A DNA stretch of 64,000 nucleotides from Streptococcus thalassemiae (GCF_903645285.1 NZ_CAHJXN010000004.1:405049-469048), one strand, 5' to 3'; counted from the stretch's first letter, positions 1-9,327 are shown. Notes: generated from the sequence alone by a model not told the origin. Translations and numbers: made by a program.

Positions 1-197
1 GACATGGCCACAAGGACATTGCGAAGATCACCTGGCGGTGTCAATTGCTGCATATTTTTTCGGAGTTCACCTGATGAACCACCATCATCCGCCACAGTTA
101 CGATAGCAGCGATTTCCACATCTTTTTCCCGCAGACTTTTAAGAATGACGGGTATCCCAGTCCCTCCACCAATCACCGTTATCTTTGGTTTTCTCAT
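1..197 (-). CDS. yvcK: YvcK/CofD-like gluconeogenesis factor, N-terminal part
   Basis: The first 65 codons are in the window; the gene runs off the left edge. I see a Rossmann-type GGGTG at residues 10-14, DDGGSSG at 37-43 and PPGDLRN at 54-60, the signature of the CofD/UPF0052 family. YvcK of Firmicutes binds UDP-sugars and is needed for cell shape and for growth on gluconeogenic carbon. Its ATG overlaps the rapZ stop in an ATGA, so the two are translationally coupled; rapZ-yvcK(-whiA) is the standard Firmicutes order. The family call is firm; function here is taken from the family. Confidence 0.9.
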   Translation of the reverse strand, partial: MRKPKITVIGGGTGIPVILKSLREKDVEIAAIVTVADDGGSSGELRKNMQQLTPPGDLRNVLVAM

Positions 198-1084
198 GAA
201 CGGTTTACCGTTTCCTTTCTTCGGTCTTTATCGCGATGCCCTTCATTAACAGGCCAATTCTTGGATAAGTCCTGCGCCAAGCGTTTAGCAAAGGCCACAC
301 TACGGTGTTGTCCACCCGTACATCCCATGGCAATGGTCAAAACGGACTTCCCTTCCTTTTGGTAACTTGGCAAAATCGGTTCAATCAAGGCCAACAAATG
401 TTGATAAAAGTCTTCGGACTCTGGATGGTTCATGACATAGTGATACACTGGTTCATCTACACCCGTTTGGTTTCTCAGTTCTGGTAGGTAGTAGGGATTG
501 GGCAAGAATCGGACATCAAAGACCAAATCTGCATCAATCGGGATTCCATATTTAAAGCCGAAAGACATGACTTCGATACGGAAAGACTGGGCTTGCTCTT
601 GATCTGAAAACTGCTCTGCAAGGGTTTTACGCAGCTCACGCGGAGTGAGTTCAGTTGTATCCACCACATTTTGGCTCATATTTTTCAAAGGTGCCAAGAG
701 TTCACGTTCCAGCTTGATTCCATCCAAAATCCGTCCATCTGCTGCTAGTGGGTGACTCCGTCTGGTTTCCTTGTAACGAGCGACCAATTCCTTATCGGCT
801 GCATCCAAAAAGAGGATTTTGAAATCCAAATCATCTTGATTTTCCAACTCATCCAAAACAGCTTGAATCTCCGAGAAGAAAGAACGGCTACGCATATCCA
901 CTACTAAAGCCAACTTATGGTCGTCTTCCTTTGTTTCCACCAGCTGCAAAAACTTAGGCAAGAGAGCTGGCGGCATATTATCAATAGTAAAATAACCCAA
1001 ATCTTCGAAGGACTGAATAGCAACTGTTTTTCCTGCACCACTCATTCCTGTCACAATCACCAAGTGAAGTTGTTTCTTTGTCAT
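194..1084 (-). CDS. rapZ: RapZ/YvcJ family nucleotide-binding protein
   Basis: A 296-residue P-loop protein with a Walker A motif GMSGAGKT at residues 13-20 and the conserved [10 protein letters not shown] segment in the C-terminal domain. In E. coli RapZ is an RNA adapter that directs RNase E to GlmZ. The Gram-positive orthologue YvcJ hydrolyses nucleotides and has been linked to competence, but its target is not settled. Length is normal for the family. It lies directly upstream of yvcK with a 4-base overlap and 51 bases downstream of ridA. The start is ATG preceded by an AAGGAGAAAA ribosome site. Confidence 0.93.
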   Translation of the reverse strand: MTKKQLHLVIVTGMSGAGKTVAIQSFEDLGYFTIDNMPPALLPKFLQLVETKEDDHKLALVVDMRSRSFFSEIQAVLDELENQDDLDFKILFLDAADKELVARYKETRRSHPLAADGRILDGIKLERELLAPLKNMSQNVVDTTELTPRELRKTLAEQFSDQEQAQSFRIEVMSFGFKYGIPIDADLVFDVRFLPNPYYLPELRNQTGVDEPVYHYVMNHPESEDFYQHLLALIEPILPSYQKEGKSVLTIAMGCTGGQHRSVAFAKRLAQDLSKNWPVNEGHRDKDRRKETVNRS

Positions 1085-1135
1085 CTTTTTCTCCTTATAT
1101 CAAAAGAAGTTTGGCAACACCAAACTTCAACTAGC

Positions 1136-1516
1136 TTATCCAATCTCTGCGATGACTTCAATTTCGACTTTTACATCACGAGGAAGACGAGCTACCTCCA
1201 CAGCTGAACGAGCTGGAAATTCCTCTTTAAAGGCCGTTTGGTAAACCTCATTAAAAGGAACAAAGTCGTTCATATCGCTCAAGAAGCAAGTTGTTTTGAC
1301 AACATGGTCAAAGTCTATTCCTGCTTCTGCCAAAATAGCACCAATGTTTTTCAAGACTTGTTCTGTCTGTTCTTGAATCGTTTCTCCAACGATTTCTCCA
1401 GTTTCAGGAGATAGGGGAACTTGACCACTAGCAAACAGAAGATTGCCAACGATTTTTCCTTGAACATATGGTCCGATAGCCTTTGGAGCTTTGTCTGTAT
1501 GAATTGTTTTTGCCAT
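1136..1516 (-). CDS. ridA: RidA family enamine/imine deaminase
   Basis: A 126-residue protein of the YjgF/YER057c/UK114 family. It carries the N-terminal IGPYVQG and ASGQVPLSP segments and the C-terminal RSAVEVARLP block, whose Arg positions the substrate carboxylate. RidA proteins hydrolyse reactive 2-aminoacrylate and other enamines made by PLP enzymes and so protect them. It works as a cytosolic trimer with active sites between subunits. It sits 10 bases downstream of engB and likely shares the clpX-engB transcript. Which enamine matters in this host cannot be read from sequence. Confidence 0.92.
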   Translation of the reverse strand: MAKTIHTDKAPKAIGPYVQGKIVGNLLFASGQVPLSPETGEIVGETIQEQTEQVLKNIGAILAEAGIDFDHVVKTTCFLSDMNDFVPFNEVYQTAFKEEFPARSAVEVARLPRDVKVEIEVIAEIG

Positions 1517-1526
1517 TTTCTTTTCC

Positions 1527-2114
1527 TCACAATTTTTCTAAGATTGCATCCCAAGCCTCATCCATCCCTGCCTTGCTGACAGATGAAAAGAGAATAAAGT
1601 CGTCACTTGGGTCAAAGTTTAATTTCTTTTTGATTGCTGATTCGTGCTTGTTCCATTTACCACGAGGAATCTTGTCTGCTTTAGTCGCAACGATAATAAC
1701 CGGAATCTCATAATACTTGAGAAATTCGTACATCTGCACATCATCTGCTGACGGGTCATGACGAAGGTCAACTAGACTGACTACCGCACGGAGATTTTCT
1801 CGAGTCGTTAGGTACTCCTCAATCATGCGCCCCCACTTTTCACGTTCCTTTTTGGAAACACGGGCATAGCCATAGCCAGGAACATCCACAAAGCGCATCT
1901 TGTCGTCAATGTTAAAGAAGTTGAGCAGCTGAGTTTTCCCAGGTTTCCCTGACGTACGAGCCAGATTCTTACGGTTCAGCATGGTATTGATAAAGCTGGA
2001 TTTACCAACATTTGAACGCCCTGCTAGGGCAATCTCTGGTAGTTCATCCTGCGGATAGTGGGACTTATTAGCCGCACTGAGCAAGATTTCAGCATTGTGT
2101 GTATTGATTTCCAT
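1527..2114 (-). CDS. engB: Ribosome biogenesis GTP-binding protein EngB/YsxC
   Basis: Essential small GTPase for assembly of the 50S subunit. The G1 motif [10 protein letters not shown]3 DVPGYG, G4 TKAD and the SSVSKAG region (G5) are all present. I place the start at ATG 2114 (195 residues). A GTG six bases upstream is in frame but lies inside the GAGGTG that serves as ribosome site for the ATG. It follows clpX by 8 bases, and clpX-engB is a conserved pair in streptococci. Nothing unusual in length or residues. Confidence 0.95.
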   Translation of the reverse strand: MEINTHNAEILLSAANKSHYPQDELPEIALAGRSNVGKSSFINTMLNRKNLARTSGKPGKTQLLNFFNIDDKMRFVDVPGYGYARVSKKEREKWGRMIEEYLTTRENLRAVVSLVDLRHDPSADDVQMYEFLKYYEIPVIIVATKADKIPRGKWNKHESAIKKKLNFDPSDDFILFSSVSKAGMDEAWDAILEKL

Positions 2115-2122
2115 AGTCACCT

Positions 2123-3355
2123 CTAGGCTGTTTCTAGGATTGGTTTATCCGTTCCATCGACAGCTTCTTTTGTGATGCGAACCAATTTCACATTTTCCTG
2201 ACTCGGTACTTCAAACATGACATCTAGCATGGTTTCTTCTATGATGGAGCGAAGTCCACGCGCCCCTGTCTTCCGTTCTATGGCTTTATTAGCAATTTCT
2301 TGAAGGGCTTCGTCATCAAATTCTAATTCAACATCATCATAAGAAAGCAAGGTTTGGTATTGTTTGACCAAGGCATTTCTTGGCTCTTTCAAGATGCGAA
2401 CCAAGTCATCGACCGTCAATTGCTCAAGAGCAGCAAAGACTGGCAAGCGTCCAATCAACTCAGGGATAATCCCGAATTTTTGAATATCTTCTGCGATGAT
2501 TTCTTGCATGTAAGAGCTATTTTCATCAATCGCCTTGTTATTTTGACCAAAGCCGATAACCTTTTCACCCAGACGTTGTTTGACAATTTCTTCAATACCA
2601 TCAAAGGCACCACCCACGATGAAGAGAATGTTCTTGGTATCCACTTGAATCATCTCTTGTTGCGGATGTTTGCGTCCGCCTTGAGGCGGTACGCTGGCAA
2701 CAGTTCCCTCGATAATCTTGAGAAGGGCTTGTTGCACCCCTTCACCAGAAACATCACGTGTGATAGACACGTTCTCACTCTTCTTGGCGATCTTGTCAAT
2801 TTCATCCACGTAGATAATGCCACGCTCTGCACGCTCGATATTAAAGTCAGCGGCCTGCAGGAGTTTGAGGAGGATATTTTCCACGTCCTCACCTACATAA
2901 CCAGCCTCCGTCAGAGCTGTTGCATCCGCAATCGCAAAAGGCACATTTAGGCTCTTAGCCAAGGTCTGGGCAAGGAAAGTTTTCCCTGAACCAGTTGGCC
3001 CAATCATCAAAATGTTTGACTTCTGCAAATCCACATCTTCTGACTCTTCACGCGTATCGTGGAAATTGATGCGTTTGTAGTGGTTGTATACTGCTACTGC
3101 TAAAGCACGTTTGGCACGATCTTGACCGATTACATAGTGGTTCAAGATATGGAGGAGTTCAATTGGTTTTGGCACCTCAGACAAGTCTGCCAAGACTTCC
3201 TCAACCAATTCTTCTCGAATGATTTCTTGAGCTAACTCCACGCATTCATTACAAATAAAAGCATTGTTGCCAGCGATTATTTTTTGTACTTCTTCTTGGT
3301 TTTTGCCACAAAATGAGCAATAAACCATCATATCATTTTTTCTATTTGTAGACAT
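2123..3355 (-). CDS. clpX: ATP-dependent Clp protease ATP-binding subunit ClpX
   Basis: A 410-residue AAA+ unfoldase that feeds substrates to ClpP. An N-terminal C4 zinc finger (CSFCGK then CNEC, residues 13-38) binds adaptors and forms dimers. Walker A is GPTGSGKT, Walker [12 protein letters not shown], and the IGFGQ segment is the loop that docks ClpP. The pore GYVGED motif follows Walker A. Length is normal. The gene follows a small membrane ORF and folA in the same direction; folA-small ORF-clpX-engB is the usual pneumococcal arrangement. ClpX is essential in pneumococcus. Confidence 0.97.
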   Translation of the reverse strand: MSTNRKNDMMVYCSFCGKNQEEVQKIIAGNNAFICNECVELAQEIIREELVEEVLADLSEVPKPIELLHILNHYVIGQDRAKRALAVAVYNHYKRINFHDTREESEDVDLQKSNILMIGPTGSGKTFLAQTLAKSLNVPFAIADATALTEAGYVGEDVENILLKLLQAADFNIERAERGIIYVDEIDKIAKKSENVSITRDVSGEGVQQALLKIIEGTVASVPPQGGRKHPQQEMIQVDTKNILFIVGGAFDGIEEIVKQRLGEKVIGFGQNNKAIDENSSYMQEIIAEDIQKFGIIPELIGRLPVFAALEQLTVDDLVRILKEPRNALVKQYQTLLSYDDVELEFDDEALQEIANKAIERKTGARGLRSIIEETMLDVMFEVPSQENVKLVRITKEAVDGTDKPILETA

Positions 3356-3386
3356 GATTTCCTTCCATTCTATACTGTCATTCTAT

Positions 3387-3557
3387 CTAAAATAAGGTCA
3401 TGTAAAAGGCATGAATACTATTGACCAGATTGGTAAAGGCATTTAACCAAAGGAGGATAGAAAGCCCGTAACGCTTTTTACGAAAAGCCTGTGCTCCTGC
3501 CAGAAGGCAGATGAAACACAGAAAAGCCGTGAATAAACCAAATAAACTCCGTTCCAT
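3387..3557 (-). CDS. Small membrane protein between folA and clpX
   Basis: A 56-residue protein starting MERSLFGLF and ending HAFYMTLF. Its ATG overlaps the folA stop in TAATG, which argues for real translation by coupling. It has two hydrophobic stretches (about residues 4-24 and 31-52) with a positive hinge RKKRYG between them, so it is probably a hairpin in the membrane. No catalytic motif is visible and I do not recognise a family. Conservation of a short ORF in this exact place in pneumococcal genomes, as I recall it, supports it being a gene. Confidence 0.8.
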   Translation of the reverse strand: MERSLFGLFTAFLCFICLLAGAQAFRKKRYGLSILLWLNAFTNLVNSIHAFYMTLF

Positions 3558-4063
3558 TAGACTTCCTTTCTCTTGCGGTATTGGATGGTAAAATCATAAG
3601 GATTTTTCTCATCTTTGGCGTAAAATTTGCTTGAAACTGTCTCAAAAAGAGATAAGTCAAACTCCTCAGGAAAATAGGTATCTCCCTCCACCCGAGCATG
3701 AATGTGAGTGACAATCACTTCATCCAAATAGGACTCAAAAGCCTGAAAAATCTGCTTCCCACCGAGAATGTAGAGATTCTTTTCTTGAGTCTGATACCAG
3801 TCGAGAACAGACTGGACGTCCTGAAAAGTAGCAACCCCATCTATCTTTTCTTCCGGATTACGCGTCAAAATCAGGGTCTCCCGTTGTGGAAGCAAGCGAC
3901 GCCCCATTCCATCAAAGGTTACCCGCCCCATCAAGATAGCATGATTCAGAGTTGTTTCTTTAAAGTGTTGTAGTTCTGCTGGCAAATGCCAAGGCAGACG
4001 ATTGTCCTTACCAATCACACCCTCTTCATCCTGGGCCCAAATAGCTACGATTTTCTTAGTCAT
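3557..4063 (-). CDS. folA: Dihydrofolate reductase (Leu100, predicted trimethoprim-resistant allele)
   Basis: A 168-residue DHFR that reduces dihydrofolate to tetrahydrofolate with NADPH. Conserved features are the N-terminal [14 protein letters not shown], the LPWHLP loop with its acidic partner, GRVTFDGMG and the LGGKQIF nucleotide site. Codon 100 (bases 3764-3766) reads CTC, Leu, whereas the susceptible pneumococcal enzyme, as I know it, has Ile there. I100L is the key change giving trimethoprim resistance. Gln60, Thr92 and Ser111 also differ from my memory of the wild type (Lys, Asp, Pro), as in mosaic resistant alleles. A terminator separates it from dpr upstream; downstream it is coupled to the small ORF. 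Confidence 0.95.
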   Translation of the reverse strand: MTKKIVAIWAQDEEGVIGKDNRLPWHLPAELQHFKETTLNHAILMGRVTFDGMGRRLLPQRETLILTRNPEEKIDGVATFQDVQSVLDWYQTQEKNLYILGGKQIFQAFESYLDEVIVTHIHARVEGDTYFPEEFDLSLFETVSSKFYAKDEKNPYDFTIQYRKRKEV

Positions 4064-4140
4064 GCTTCCATCCTTTTCACTGATAGTACTATTTTATCAA
4101 AAAACTCAAAAAAAGACTGGTTTGGAATAGCTTACAAAAT

Positions 4141-4174
4141 AGAAAAAATCTGTAAGAAATTTCCTACAGATTTA
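4141..4174 (-). terminator. Intrinsic terminator of dpr
   Basis: On the minus strand AAATCTGTAGGAA pairs with TTCTTACAGATTT and is followed by a T-run. It lies just after the dpr stop and before the folA start. Confidence 0.85.
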
Positions 4175-4192
4175 TCTATGTTGTCTTGTTTC

Positions 4193-4711
4193 TTACAAAC
4201 CAGGTGCTTGTCCAAGTTCTGCGGCAAGCATCCAAACTGTTTTCTCAAGTTCAGCCTTAGCACCAACAAAAATATCGTTTGTAACATCATCGCCTTCTTC
4301 GTCAGTCACATCCAACGCTTTTTGGAAAAGAGTGATGAGGTAGCGATAAATAGCTAGAACACGTTCCAAGCTTTCTTCAACATTACGGTATTCACCAGCT
4401 TCTTCTTCGATTTCACTGTTTTGAAGGAACTCTGTCAAAGTAGAGAATGGGCTTCCACCAAGTGTGATCAAGCGTTCGCTGATTTCATCTAAATGACCAT
4501 CAAGAGCATCCATGTACTCATCCATTTTTGGATGCCATACCATAAAGCCGCGTCCACGCATGTACCAGTGCACTTGATGAAGAGCAATATGCGCTACATA
4601 CAAATCTGCTACTGCTTGATTCAAAACTTCCTTTGTTTTTGCCAATGCTACTGGCGCTGCTTTTGTTAATGTTGCGACATCTTTTGCTGCTTCTTTTTTC
4701 AATTCTACCAT
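4193..4711 (-). CDS. dpr: Dps-like peroxide resistance protein Dpr
   Basis: A 172-residue ferritin-like protein that forms a 12-subunit shell, oxidises Fe(II) and stores it, keeping iron away from H2O2. Pneumococcus makes its own H2O2 and lacks catalase, so Dpr is a main defence. The inter-subunit ferroxidase ligands are visible: HQVHWYMRG with the first His and, further on, [14 protein letters not shown]. An extended N-terminal tail rich in Lys and Ala (residues 1-28) is typical of streptococcal Dpr. Its promoter (4768-4796) contains a palindrome over the -10 box, which suggests metal- or peroxide-responsive repression. Confidence 0.95.
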   Translation of the reverse strand: MVELKKEAAKDVATLTKAAPVALAKTKEVLNQAVADLYVAHIALHQVHWYMRGRGFMVWHPKMDEYMDALDGHLDEISERLITLGGSPFSTLTEFLQNSEIEEEAGEYRNVEESLERVLAIYRYLITLFQKALDVTDEEGDDVTNDIFVGAKAELEKTVWMLAAELGQAPGL

Positions 4712-4763
4712 TTTATTTTACCTCATTCATTATTTTTATGTAACCACTTCTTAATGATTACTA

Positions 4764-4796
4764 CCTTAGTATACTACTAAGGAAAGATAATAGCAA
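4764..4796 (-). promoter_or_regulatory. dpr promoter with palindromic operator
   Basis: Read on the minus strand: -35 TTGCTA (4791-4796), 17-base spacer, -10 TATACT (4768-4773). A 19-base palindrome CCTTAGTA-n3-TACTAAGG at 4764-4782 covers the -10 box. The layout is that of a repressor site. I cannot name the repressor with certainty; it does not match the classical PerR box closely. Confidence 0.7.
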
Positions 4797-4879
4797 GCCA
4801 AATGACCCACATGAGAAAAGTTGCAATAGACTGATAATTTAAGAATTCTTTAGAAGACGAAAAAGAGGTCTGGATGCTT

Positions 4880-5000
4880 ATAGTCCATGGAAATCCATCA
4901 GCAAACTAGGAAGCCAAACCCATCTTGACCAAAGCACAAGTTTTGAGGTCGCAGGTAGAACTGAGCACGCTGATGTGGTTTGAAGAAATTCCCCAAGACT
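4880..5000 (-). repeat. Degenerate BOX element (reverse orientation)
   Basis: Segments match the reverse complement of BOX in order: boxC-like GCAAACTAGGAAGC, boxB-like GTTTTGAGGTCGCAGGTAG and boxA-like CGCTGATGTGGTTTGAAG. Several spans between them are lost or diverged, so this is an old copy. It begins the non-coding 4712-5316 interval between dpr and lytC, in which I see no gene. Confidence 0.7.
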
Positions 5001-5106
5001 ATAATAGATTGAAATAAGAGGGAACCAAGTCGATTAGGAAAGACAAATGAATTTCTAAAAATGTTTTAGCAACCGCAATGTCCTGGTCTATATTCAATCT
5101 ATAGTA
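5000..5106 (+). repeat. RUP element, diverged copy
   Basis: Shares with the next copy the start TATA.TA.ATTGAAATAAGA-like, the middle ATTTCTAA-AATGTTTTAG and the end TTCAATCTATAG. About 107 bases, the RUP length. It abuts and slightly overlaps the better-preserved copy at 5100-5206. Confidence 0.7.
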
Positions 5107-5206
5107 AAATGAAATAAGAATAAGACGAATTGATTAGGATAGTCAAATCAATTTCTAACAATGTTTTAGAAGTCAAGGTGTACTATTCTAACTTCAATAT
5201 ACTATA
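5100..5206 (+). repeat. RUP element, 107 bases, well preserved
   Basis: Begins TATAGTAAAATGAAATAAGA and ends CTTCAATATACTATA, with the internal TCTAACAATGTTTTAGAAG that I know from the pneumococcal RUP consensus. RUPs are thought to be mobilised in trans by IS630-Spn1 transposase and to target TA. Confidence 0.85.
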
Positions 5207-5267
5207 TAAACATAAACTTCATTTCCGAGCAAGTTCTTGAATTTACTCGAGGATAAACTATCATAAA

Positions 5268-5306
5268 ACAAAGAAAAAGAGGGTGCTAGTATCACATCCC
5301 TCTTTC
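5268..5306 (-). terminator. Intrinsic terminator of lytC
   Basis: Minus strand: AAAGAGGG-loop-CCCTCTTTTT, directly downstream of the lytC stop. Confidence 0.85.
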
Positions 5307-5316
5307 AAATCATCGC

Positions 5317-6774
5317 TTAATACCAAACGCTGACATCTACGCGCCCTTGGATTCCTTTCATGTATTCAGAAGAGGTATATTGCCAACCTTTTTCTCCTGA
5401 ATAATGAGGGTTTTCCCATTCTAAAGCATTGGTATAGGCCGCTACCCAGTTTACATGTTTTAAAATATCTGGGTGTTTTAAACGCGTCTGTAATAAACTA
5501 CGATAGCTATAGACATACACATTTTGATAACCCGCCTGCTTCATTGTTGCCATATATTTGTTGATAATCTTGACCCAGGTTCCAGTATCACTTGGAGCCC
5601 TCTTGGTCTTATTGCCATATTCCCAGTTCTCAACATCGTAGTAGATAGGGTAAGACAAGTTCATCTTGTATTTTTTCAAGAGTTCAATGGTTTGATTAGC
5701 ATCATTCTCAGCATCGGTCTCATTTTCAGCATAAGTATAAAGGTAAACACCGTAAGGAATTCCAAGACGGTTTAACTCCTTAATATTATGAGCCAATTCC
5801 TTGTCCTCAGTTCCACTATAGCCCAAACGAACAATGACACCATCTACTTCATTTTCATCAATAACCTTTTTCCAATCATTGATACGACCATTGTGCTCAC
5901 TAATATCAATGACTTTCTTAGCATGTTCGGTTCCCACTTGCTCTTCTCTATTATTAAAGAAATAGCGTTTACCATCTCTGTGAACCCAGCCGACATTTAA
6001 ATCTTTCTTTTCTTTGAGCTCACCAGAGGCCGCAAAGATATAGCGAGCACCATCCATAATCACTTCGTCAGTCGCCATGGCACCACTTCCAGTCAAATAG
6101 TAGTTGCCTTGCCACTCATTCCGAGCCATATAGCCCCACTTCTTGAAATAGTACCATTTGCCACCCACTTTTTGCCACTCTTGGTTGGCATAAGTTCCAT
6201 CGGATTTTAGATAAAAATAAGCAGAATAAGCCGGATCATAAAGCCATTCATTTTGCATCATGGCACCTTGACCATTCAAGAAATAACTTCCTTGCCATTG
6301 GCTTTTAGCCATGTAACCCCACTCCTTGAAGTAATACCACTTATTTCCAATCAATTGCCATTCTTGATGAGCATAAGCCCCATCTGACTTGAGATAAAAC
6401 CAACTCTTGTAATTATTATCATAAAGCCACTCGTTTTGGGCCATATAGCCACCTGATTTCAGGTAGTAATTTCCATGCCATTCATTCTGCGCGTAACGAC
6501 CATCTGACTTAATATAAAACCAAGCCTTATAGTAGTTGTCAAAAATCCATTCACTTTGTGCTTTAGAACCATCAGCCTTTACATAATAATCCCCATCCCA
6601 GTGGGCAGAGACACTGTTTCTCTGTTCATTGCTACTAGTTGATGAAGTCCCTGTTGATAGACTAGATTTTTCTGAAACTGTGCTTCCACTTGTTTCATCT
6701 GCCGCAATTCCTGAAACTCTTGCGCCAAGTAAGCAGAGACTTGCTAGCCCTATACATACAATTTTTGTTTTCAA
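5317..6774 (-). CDS. lytC: Choline-binding autolytic lysozyme LytC
   Basis: Secreted GH25 muramidase that cuts the glycan chain of peptidoglycan and anchors to choline on teichoic acids. From TTG 6774 it has 485 residues: a signal peptide ending near GIAA/DE, a Ser/Thr-rich linker, about eleven choline-binding repeats (residues about 55-285, Trp/Tyr-rich, WYYFK and EWLYD units) and a C-terminal GH25 domain (about 288-485) with VIDISEHNG and YYDVENW carrying the catalytic acids. I choose the TTG because it has a GGAGAGG site at good spacing; the longer in-frame GTG start at 6807 lies inside the tpiA terminator hairpin. LytC is also a fratricide effector in competence. Confidence 0.93.
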   Translation of the reverse strand: MKTKIVCIGLASLCLLGARVSGIAADETSGSTVSEKSSLSTGTSSTSSNEQRNSVSAHWDGDYYVKADGSKAQSEWIFDNYYKAWFYIKSDGRYAQNEWHGNYYLKSGGYMAQNEWLYDNNYKSWFYLKSDGAYAHQEWQLIGNKWYYFKEWGYMAKSQWQGSYFLNGQGAMMQNEWLYDPAYSAYFYLKSDGTYANQEWQKVGGKWYYFKKWGYMARNEWQGNYYLTGSGAMATDEVIMDGARYIFAASGELKEKKDLNVGWVHRDGKRYFFNNREEQVGTEHAKKVIDISEHNGRINDWKKVIDENEVDGVIVRLGYSGTEDKELAHNIKELNRLGIPYGVYLYTYAENETDAENDANQTIELLKKYKMNLSYPIYYDVENWEYGNKTKRAPSDTGTWVKIINKYMATMKQAGYQNVYVYSYRSLLQTRLKHPDILKHVNWVAAYTNALEWENPHYSGEKGWQYTSSEYMKGIQGRVDVSVWY

Positions 6775-6789
6775 TCTTTCCTCTCCTAT

Positions 6790-6822
6790 AAAAAATGGAA
6801 CAGGCACCTGAATGCTGTTCCA
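6790..6822 (-). terminator. Intrinsic terminator of tpiA, next to the lytC ribosome site
   Basis: Minus strand TGGAACAG pairs with CTGTTCCA around an 11-base loop, followed by six Ts. It ends 16 bases upstream of the lytC TTG, so lytC depends on read-through or on a promoter overlapping the tpiA end. Confidence 0.85.
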
Positions 6823-6840
6823 CCTAGCTTTTGCTACTGA

Positions 6841-7599
6841 TTATTTTACAAAGTCAAGCAAAGCCAAGAAGCTTTCAGCTTCAAGTGACGCACCACCTAC
6901 AAGGGCACCGTCAACGTCTGGACAAGCCATGTATGAAGCAACGTTCTCAGGTTTAACAGAACCACCGTATTGAACACGAACTTTGTCCGCAACTTCTTGA
7001 CCGAAGTCAGCAGCTACAACGTCACGAACAACTTTACACATTTTTTGTGCATCGTCTTGTGAAGCTGATTTACCAGTACCGATAGCCCAGATTGGCTCAT
7101 AAGCGATAACTGATGCAGCAACTTGTTCAGCAGTCAATCCAGCCAGTGCAGCAGATACTTGAGCACCTACGAATTCAGCAGCTTTACCAGCTTCGTAAGT
7201 TTCAAGTGACTCACCACAACAGATGATTGGAAGCATACCGTTTGCAAAGATTGCTTTTGCTTTTTTGTTGATATCTTCGTCAGTTTCATGGAAGTAGTCA
7301 CGGCGTTCTGAGTGACCGATAACAACGTAGTCAGTACCGATTTCTTTCAAAACTTGTGGGCTAGTTTCACCAGTGAAAGCACCTGCATTTTCAAAATAGC
7401 AGTTTTGAGCAGCAACTTTAAGGTTTGAACCTTTTGCAGCAGCAAGAACAGTTGTCAAATCAAGAGCTGGAGCAGCGATACCTGCTTCAACAAGATCTGA
7501 TGAAGGAAGTTTTGATGCAACTGCTTCAACGAATGCTTTAGCTTCTTCTGGATTTTTGTTCATTTTCCAGTTACCAGCGATAAATGGTTTACGTGACAT
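6841..7599 (-). CDS. tpiA: Triosephosphate isomerase
   Basis: Glycolytic enzyme interconverting dihydroxyacetone phosphate and glyceraldehyde 3-phosphate. From ATG 7599 it has 252 residues. N-K-M in AGNWKMNKN holds the substrate-binding Lys, IGHSERR the electrophilic His, and [10 protein letters not shown] contains the catalytic Glu and starts loop 6. The start agrees with an AGAGG site; an in-frame extension of seven residues upstream lacks one. Codon use is strongly biased, as expected for a highly expressed glycolytic gene. A strong terminator follows. Confidence 0.97.
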   Translation of the reverse strand: MSRKPFIAGNWKMNKNPEEAKAFVEAVASKLPSSDLVEAGIAAPALDLTTVLAAAKGSNLKVAAQNCYFENAGAFTGETSPQVLKEIGTDYVVIGHSERRDYFHETDEDINKKAKAIFANGMLPIICCGESLETYEAGKAAEFVGAQVSAALAGLTAEQVAASVIAYEPIWAIGTGKSASQDDAQKMCKVVRDVVAADFGQEVADKVRVQYGGSVKPENVASYMACPDVDGALVGGASLEAESFLALLDFVK

Positions 7600-7696
7600 T
7601 TCACATACCTCTTTTTTCAATTTATTTTCTATTTATTTTATCACAATTAAACACAGCTTGCAAATCTTACTCGAATTTCAAGCCTGCTGCCAACGA

Positions 7697-8374
7697 TTAA
7701 TCCTTCCAGAGATCCATGGCATTTCTGAAATCTGCAGATACCTGTGTCAACTGAGGATTGCTTGCTTCTCTTTCTGCCCGCTTAGCCTCAATTTGAGCCA
7801 CACTTTTGATACCTTCATGGCGCCAGTTTCTCAAAATCGCCTGAATGTACTTCCAGTTTGCTTTTCCATTTAAAACAGCTTCACGAAGAGCTTCCTTAAT
7901 CAAGTCAGCACTGGTTTCATCTTCCTTTAGTGTCTTGGTCAAATCCTCAATCTCAAAAGGTGTCAACAAGCGTCCCAACTCCTGTTGGAAGGTTTCTACC
8001 AAATCTTTGAGCTGATTTTGAGGTGTCAACTGGTCTGAACTCGAATGAGTGACTCCAAGCAAATCATCCAAACGTTCCAAAGTCAAACTAGCATCAAAAA
8101 GCAATTCGATTTCACCATTTAATTCGATAGTACGGTACTGAAGCAGTCCCCTCTCCGTCAGATTAGAGATGGACTGGTTGACATCCGAAATTTCCTTTCC
8201 AATCCTTTCAGCAATCTGGCTGGGCGACATTTCTTCCAAACCTGTCGTATTTTGCAAATAGAAAAATTGCCAGACCAGAAAATCATCGCTGGAAGGAAAG
8301 AGTTCCTTAAAATGCAAGAGCAGGGTACTCGGTAAAACCAAGTTCCCTGATTTAAAAGCGTCTAAATATGTCAT
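7697..8374 (-). CDS. DnaD domain replication-initiation protein
   Basis: A 225-residue protein with an N-terminal winged-helix part (about residues 1-95) and a C-terminal DnaD/DnaB2 domain ending in the signature NWKYIQAILRNWRHEGI. DnaD proteins of Gram-positive bacteria help load the replicative helicase at oriC and at stalled forks. It lies 8 bases downstream of metA, an arrangement that I recall from other streptococci and that has no obvious functional logic. It could be named dnaD, but DnaD-domain proteins are several in Firmicutes, so I leave the symbol empty. Confidence 0.85.
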   Translation of the reverse strand: MTYLDAFKSGNLVLPSTLLLHFKELFPSSDDFLVWQFFYLQNTTGLEEMSPSQIAERIGKEISDVNQSISNLTERGLLQYRTIELNGEIELLFDASLTLERLDDLLGVTHSSSDQLTPQNQLKDLVETFQQELGRLLTPFEIEDLTKTLKEDETSADLIKEALREAVLNGKANWKYIQAILRNWRHEGIKSVAQIEAKRAEREASNPQLTQVSADFRNAMDLWKD

Positions 8375-8382
8375 AATTCCTC

Positions 8383-9327
8383 TTATAAATACCCAAATGC
8401 GGATGCATCATCTTCTATTTTTCTCCAGTCAAAAGGCGTCTCCTGATAGACCGCATAGTTCACCCAGTTACTGAAAAAGAGGGCTGCCGATGAAGACCAA
8501 CAAAGACAAGGCGTCTGATTAACATCATCATCCTTAAAATAATTTTCTGGAATATGAGGAGCTAAACCTGCATCACAATCTCTGAAATACTCTTTTGCCA
8601 AGGTATCACGGTCATATTCCAAATGCCCAAAACTATAAATTTCACGCAAATCCCGACTAGCCAAAATCGAAACCCCAACCTGAGGTCCCTCTGATAAAAT
8701 CTCGAGATTGGTCTTATTCAGAATCTCTTCCTTAGAAATCTCCGTATGCCGAGAATGAGGGGATACATAGCTATCATCAAAGCCTCTAAAGAGAAGGTGC
8801 CCTTCTTTTAAAGTATCCTGAGGATAAATACCTGATAGCTTACTGTCCATCTGGTATTTTTCTACACCATAGCGCAGATAAAGCCCAGCCTGAGCCCCCC
8901 AACAGATATGAAGGGTCGAATAGACATGGGTCTTGGACCACTCAAGCACCTGGCTAAATTCCTCCCAATAGTCCACTTCCTCAAATGGTAAATGCTCAAC
9001 TGGAGCACCCGTGATAATCATGCCATCAAAATACTCATCCTTAACTTCAGGAAAAGTTTTATAAAAGGTCTCCATGTGCTCTGAACGAGTTGTCTTAGAA
9101 CGATGGCTTTCCATATAGAGAAAATCAATATCCAGTTGCAAGGGCGTATTGGCCAAATGGCGCAACAGCTGGGTTTCTGTGACCATTTTCTGTGGCATGA
9201 GATTTAAGATTAAAATCTTCAAAGGACGGATATCTTGGTGGGCCGCACGTTGATCATCCATGACAAAGATATTCTCTGTCCGTAAAATCTCAACAGCTGG
9301 CAATTTTTTATCAATTCGAATCGGCAT
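8383..9327 (-). CDS. metA: Homoserine O-acyltransferase MetA
   Basis: A 314-residue enzyme of the MetA (class-I amidotransferase-like) fold that activates homoserine for methionine synthesis. The nucleophile Cys lies in [17 protein letters not shown], and His and Glu of the triad are expected in SFGHLEYD. Many Firmicutes MetA enzymes use acetyl-CoA rather than succinyl-CoA; the residue that decides this cannot be called with confidence here. The promoter upstream overlaps a MET-box-like palindrome, fitting control by MtaR. DnaD-like gene follows closely. Confidence 0.93.
   Translation of the reverse strand: MPIRIDKKLPAVEILRTENIFVMDDQRAAHQDIRPLKILILNLMPQKMVTETQLLRHLANTPLQLDIDFLYMESHRSKTTRSEHMETFYKTFPEVKDEYFDGMIITGAPVEHLPFEEVDYWEEFSQVLEWSKTHVYSTLHICWGAQAGLYLRYGVEKYQMDSKLSGIYPQDTLKEGHLLFRGFDDSYVSPHSRHTEISKEEILNKTNLEILSEGPQVGVSILASRDLREIYSFGHLEYDRDTLAKEYFRDCDAGLAPHIPENYFKDDDVNQTPCLCWSSSAALFFSNWVNYAVYQETPFDWRKIEDDASAFGYL

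Noticed and set aside
2354..2950. 198-codon plus-strand open frame opposite clpX
   Set aside because: Antisense shadow of clpX, with no ribosome site and no recognisable domain.
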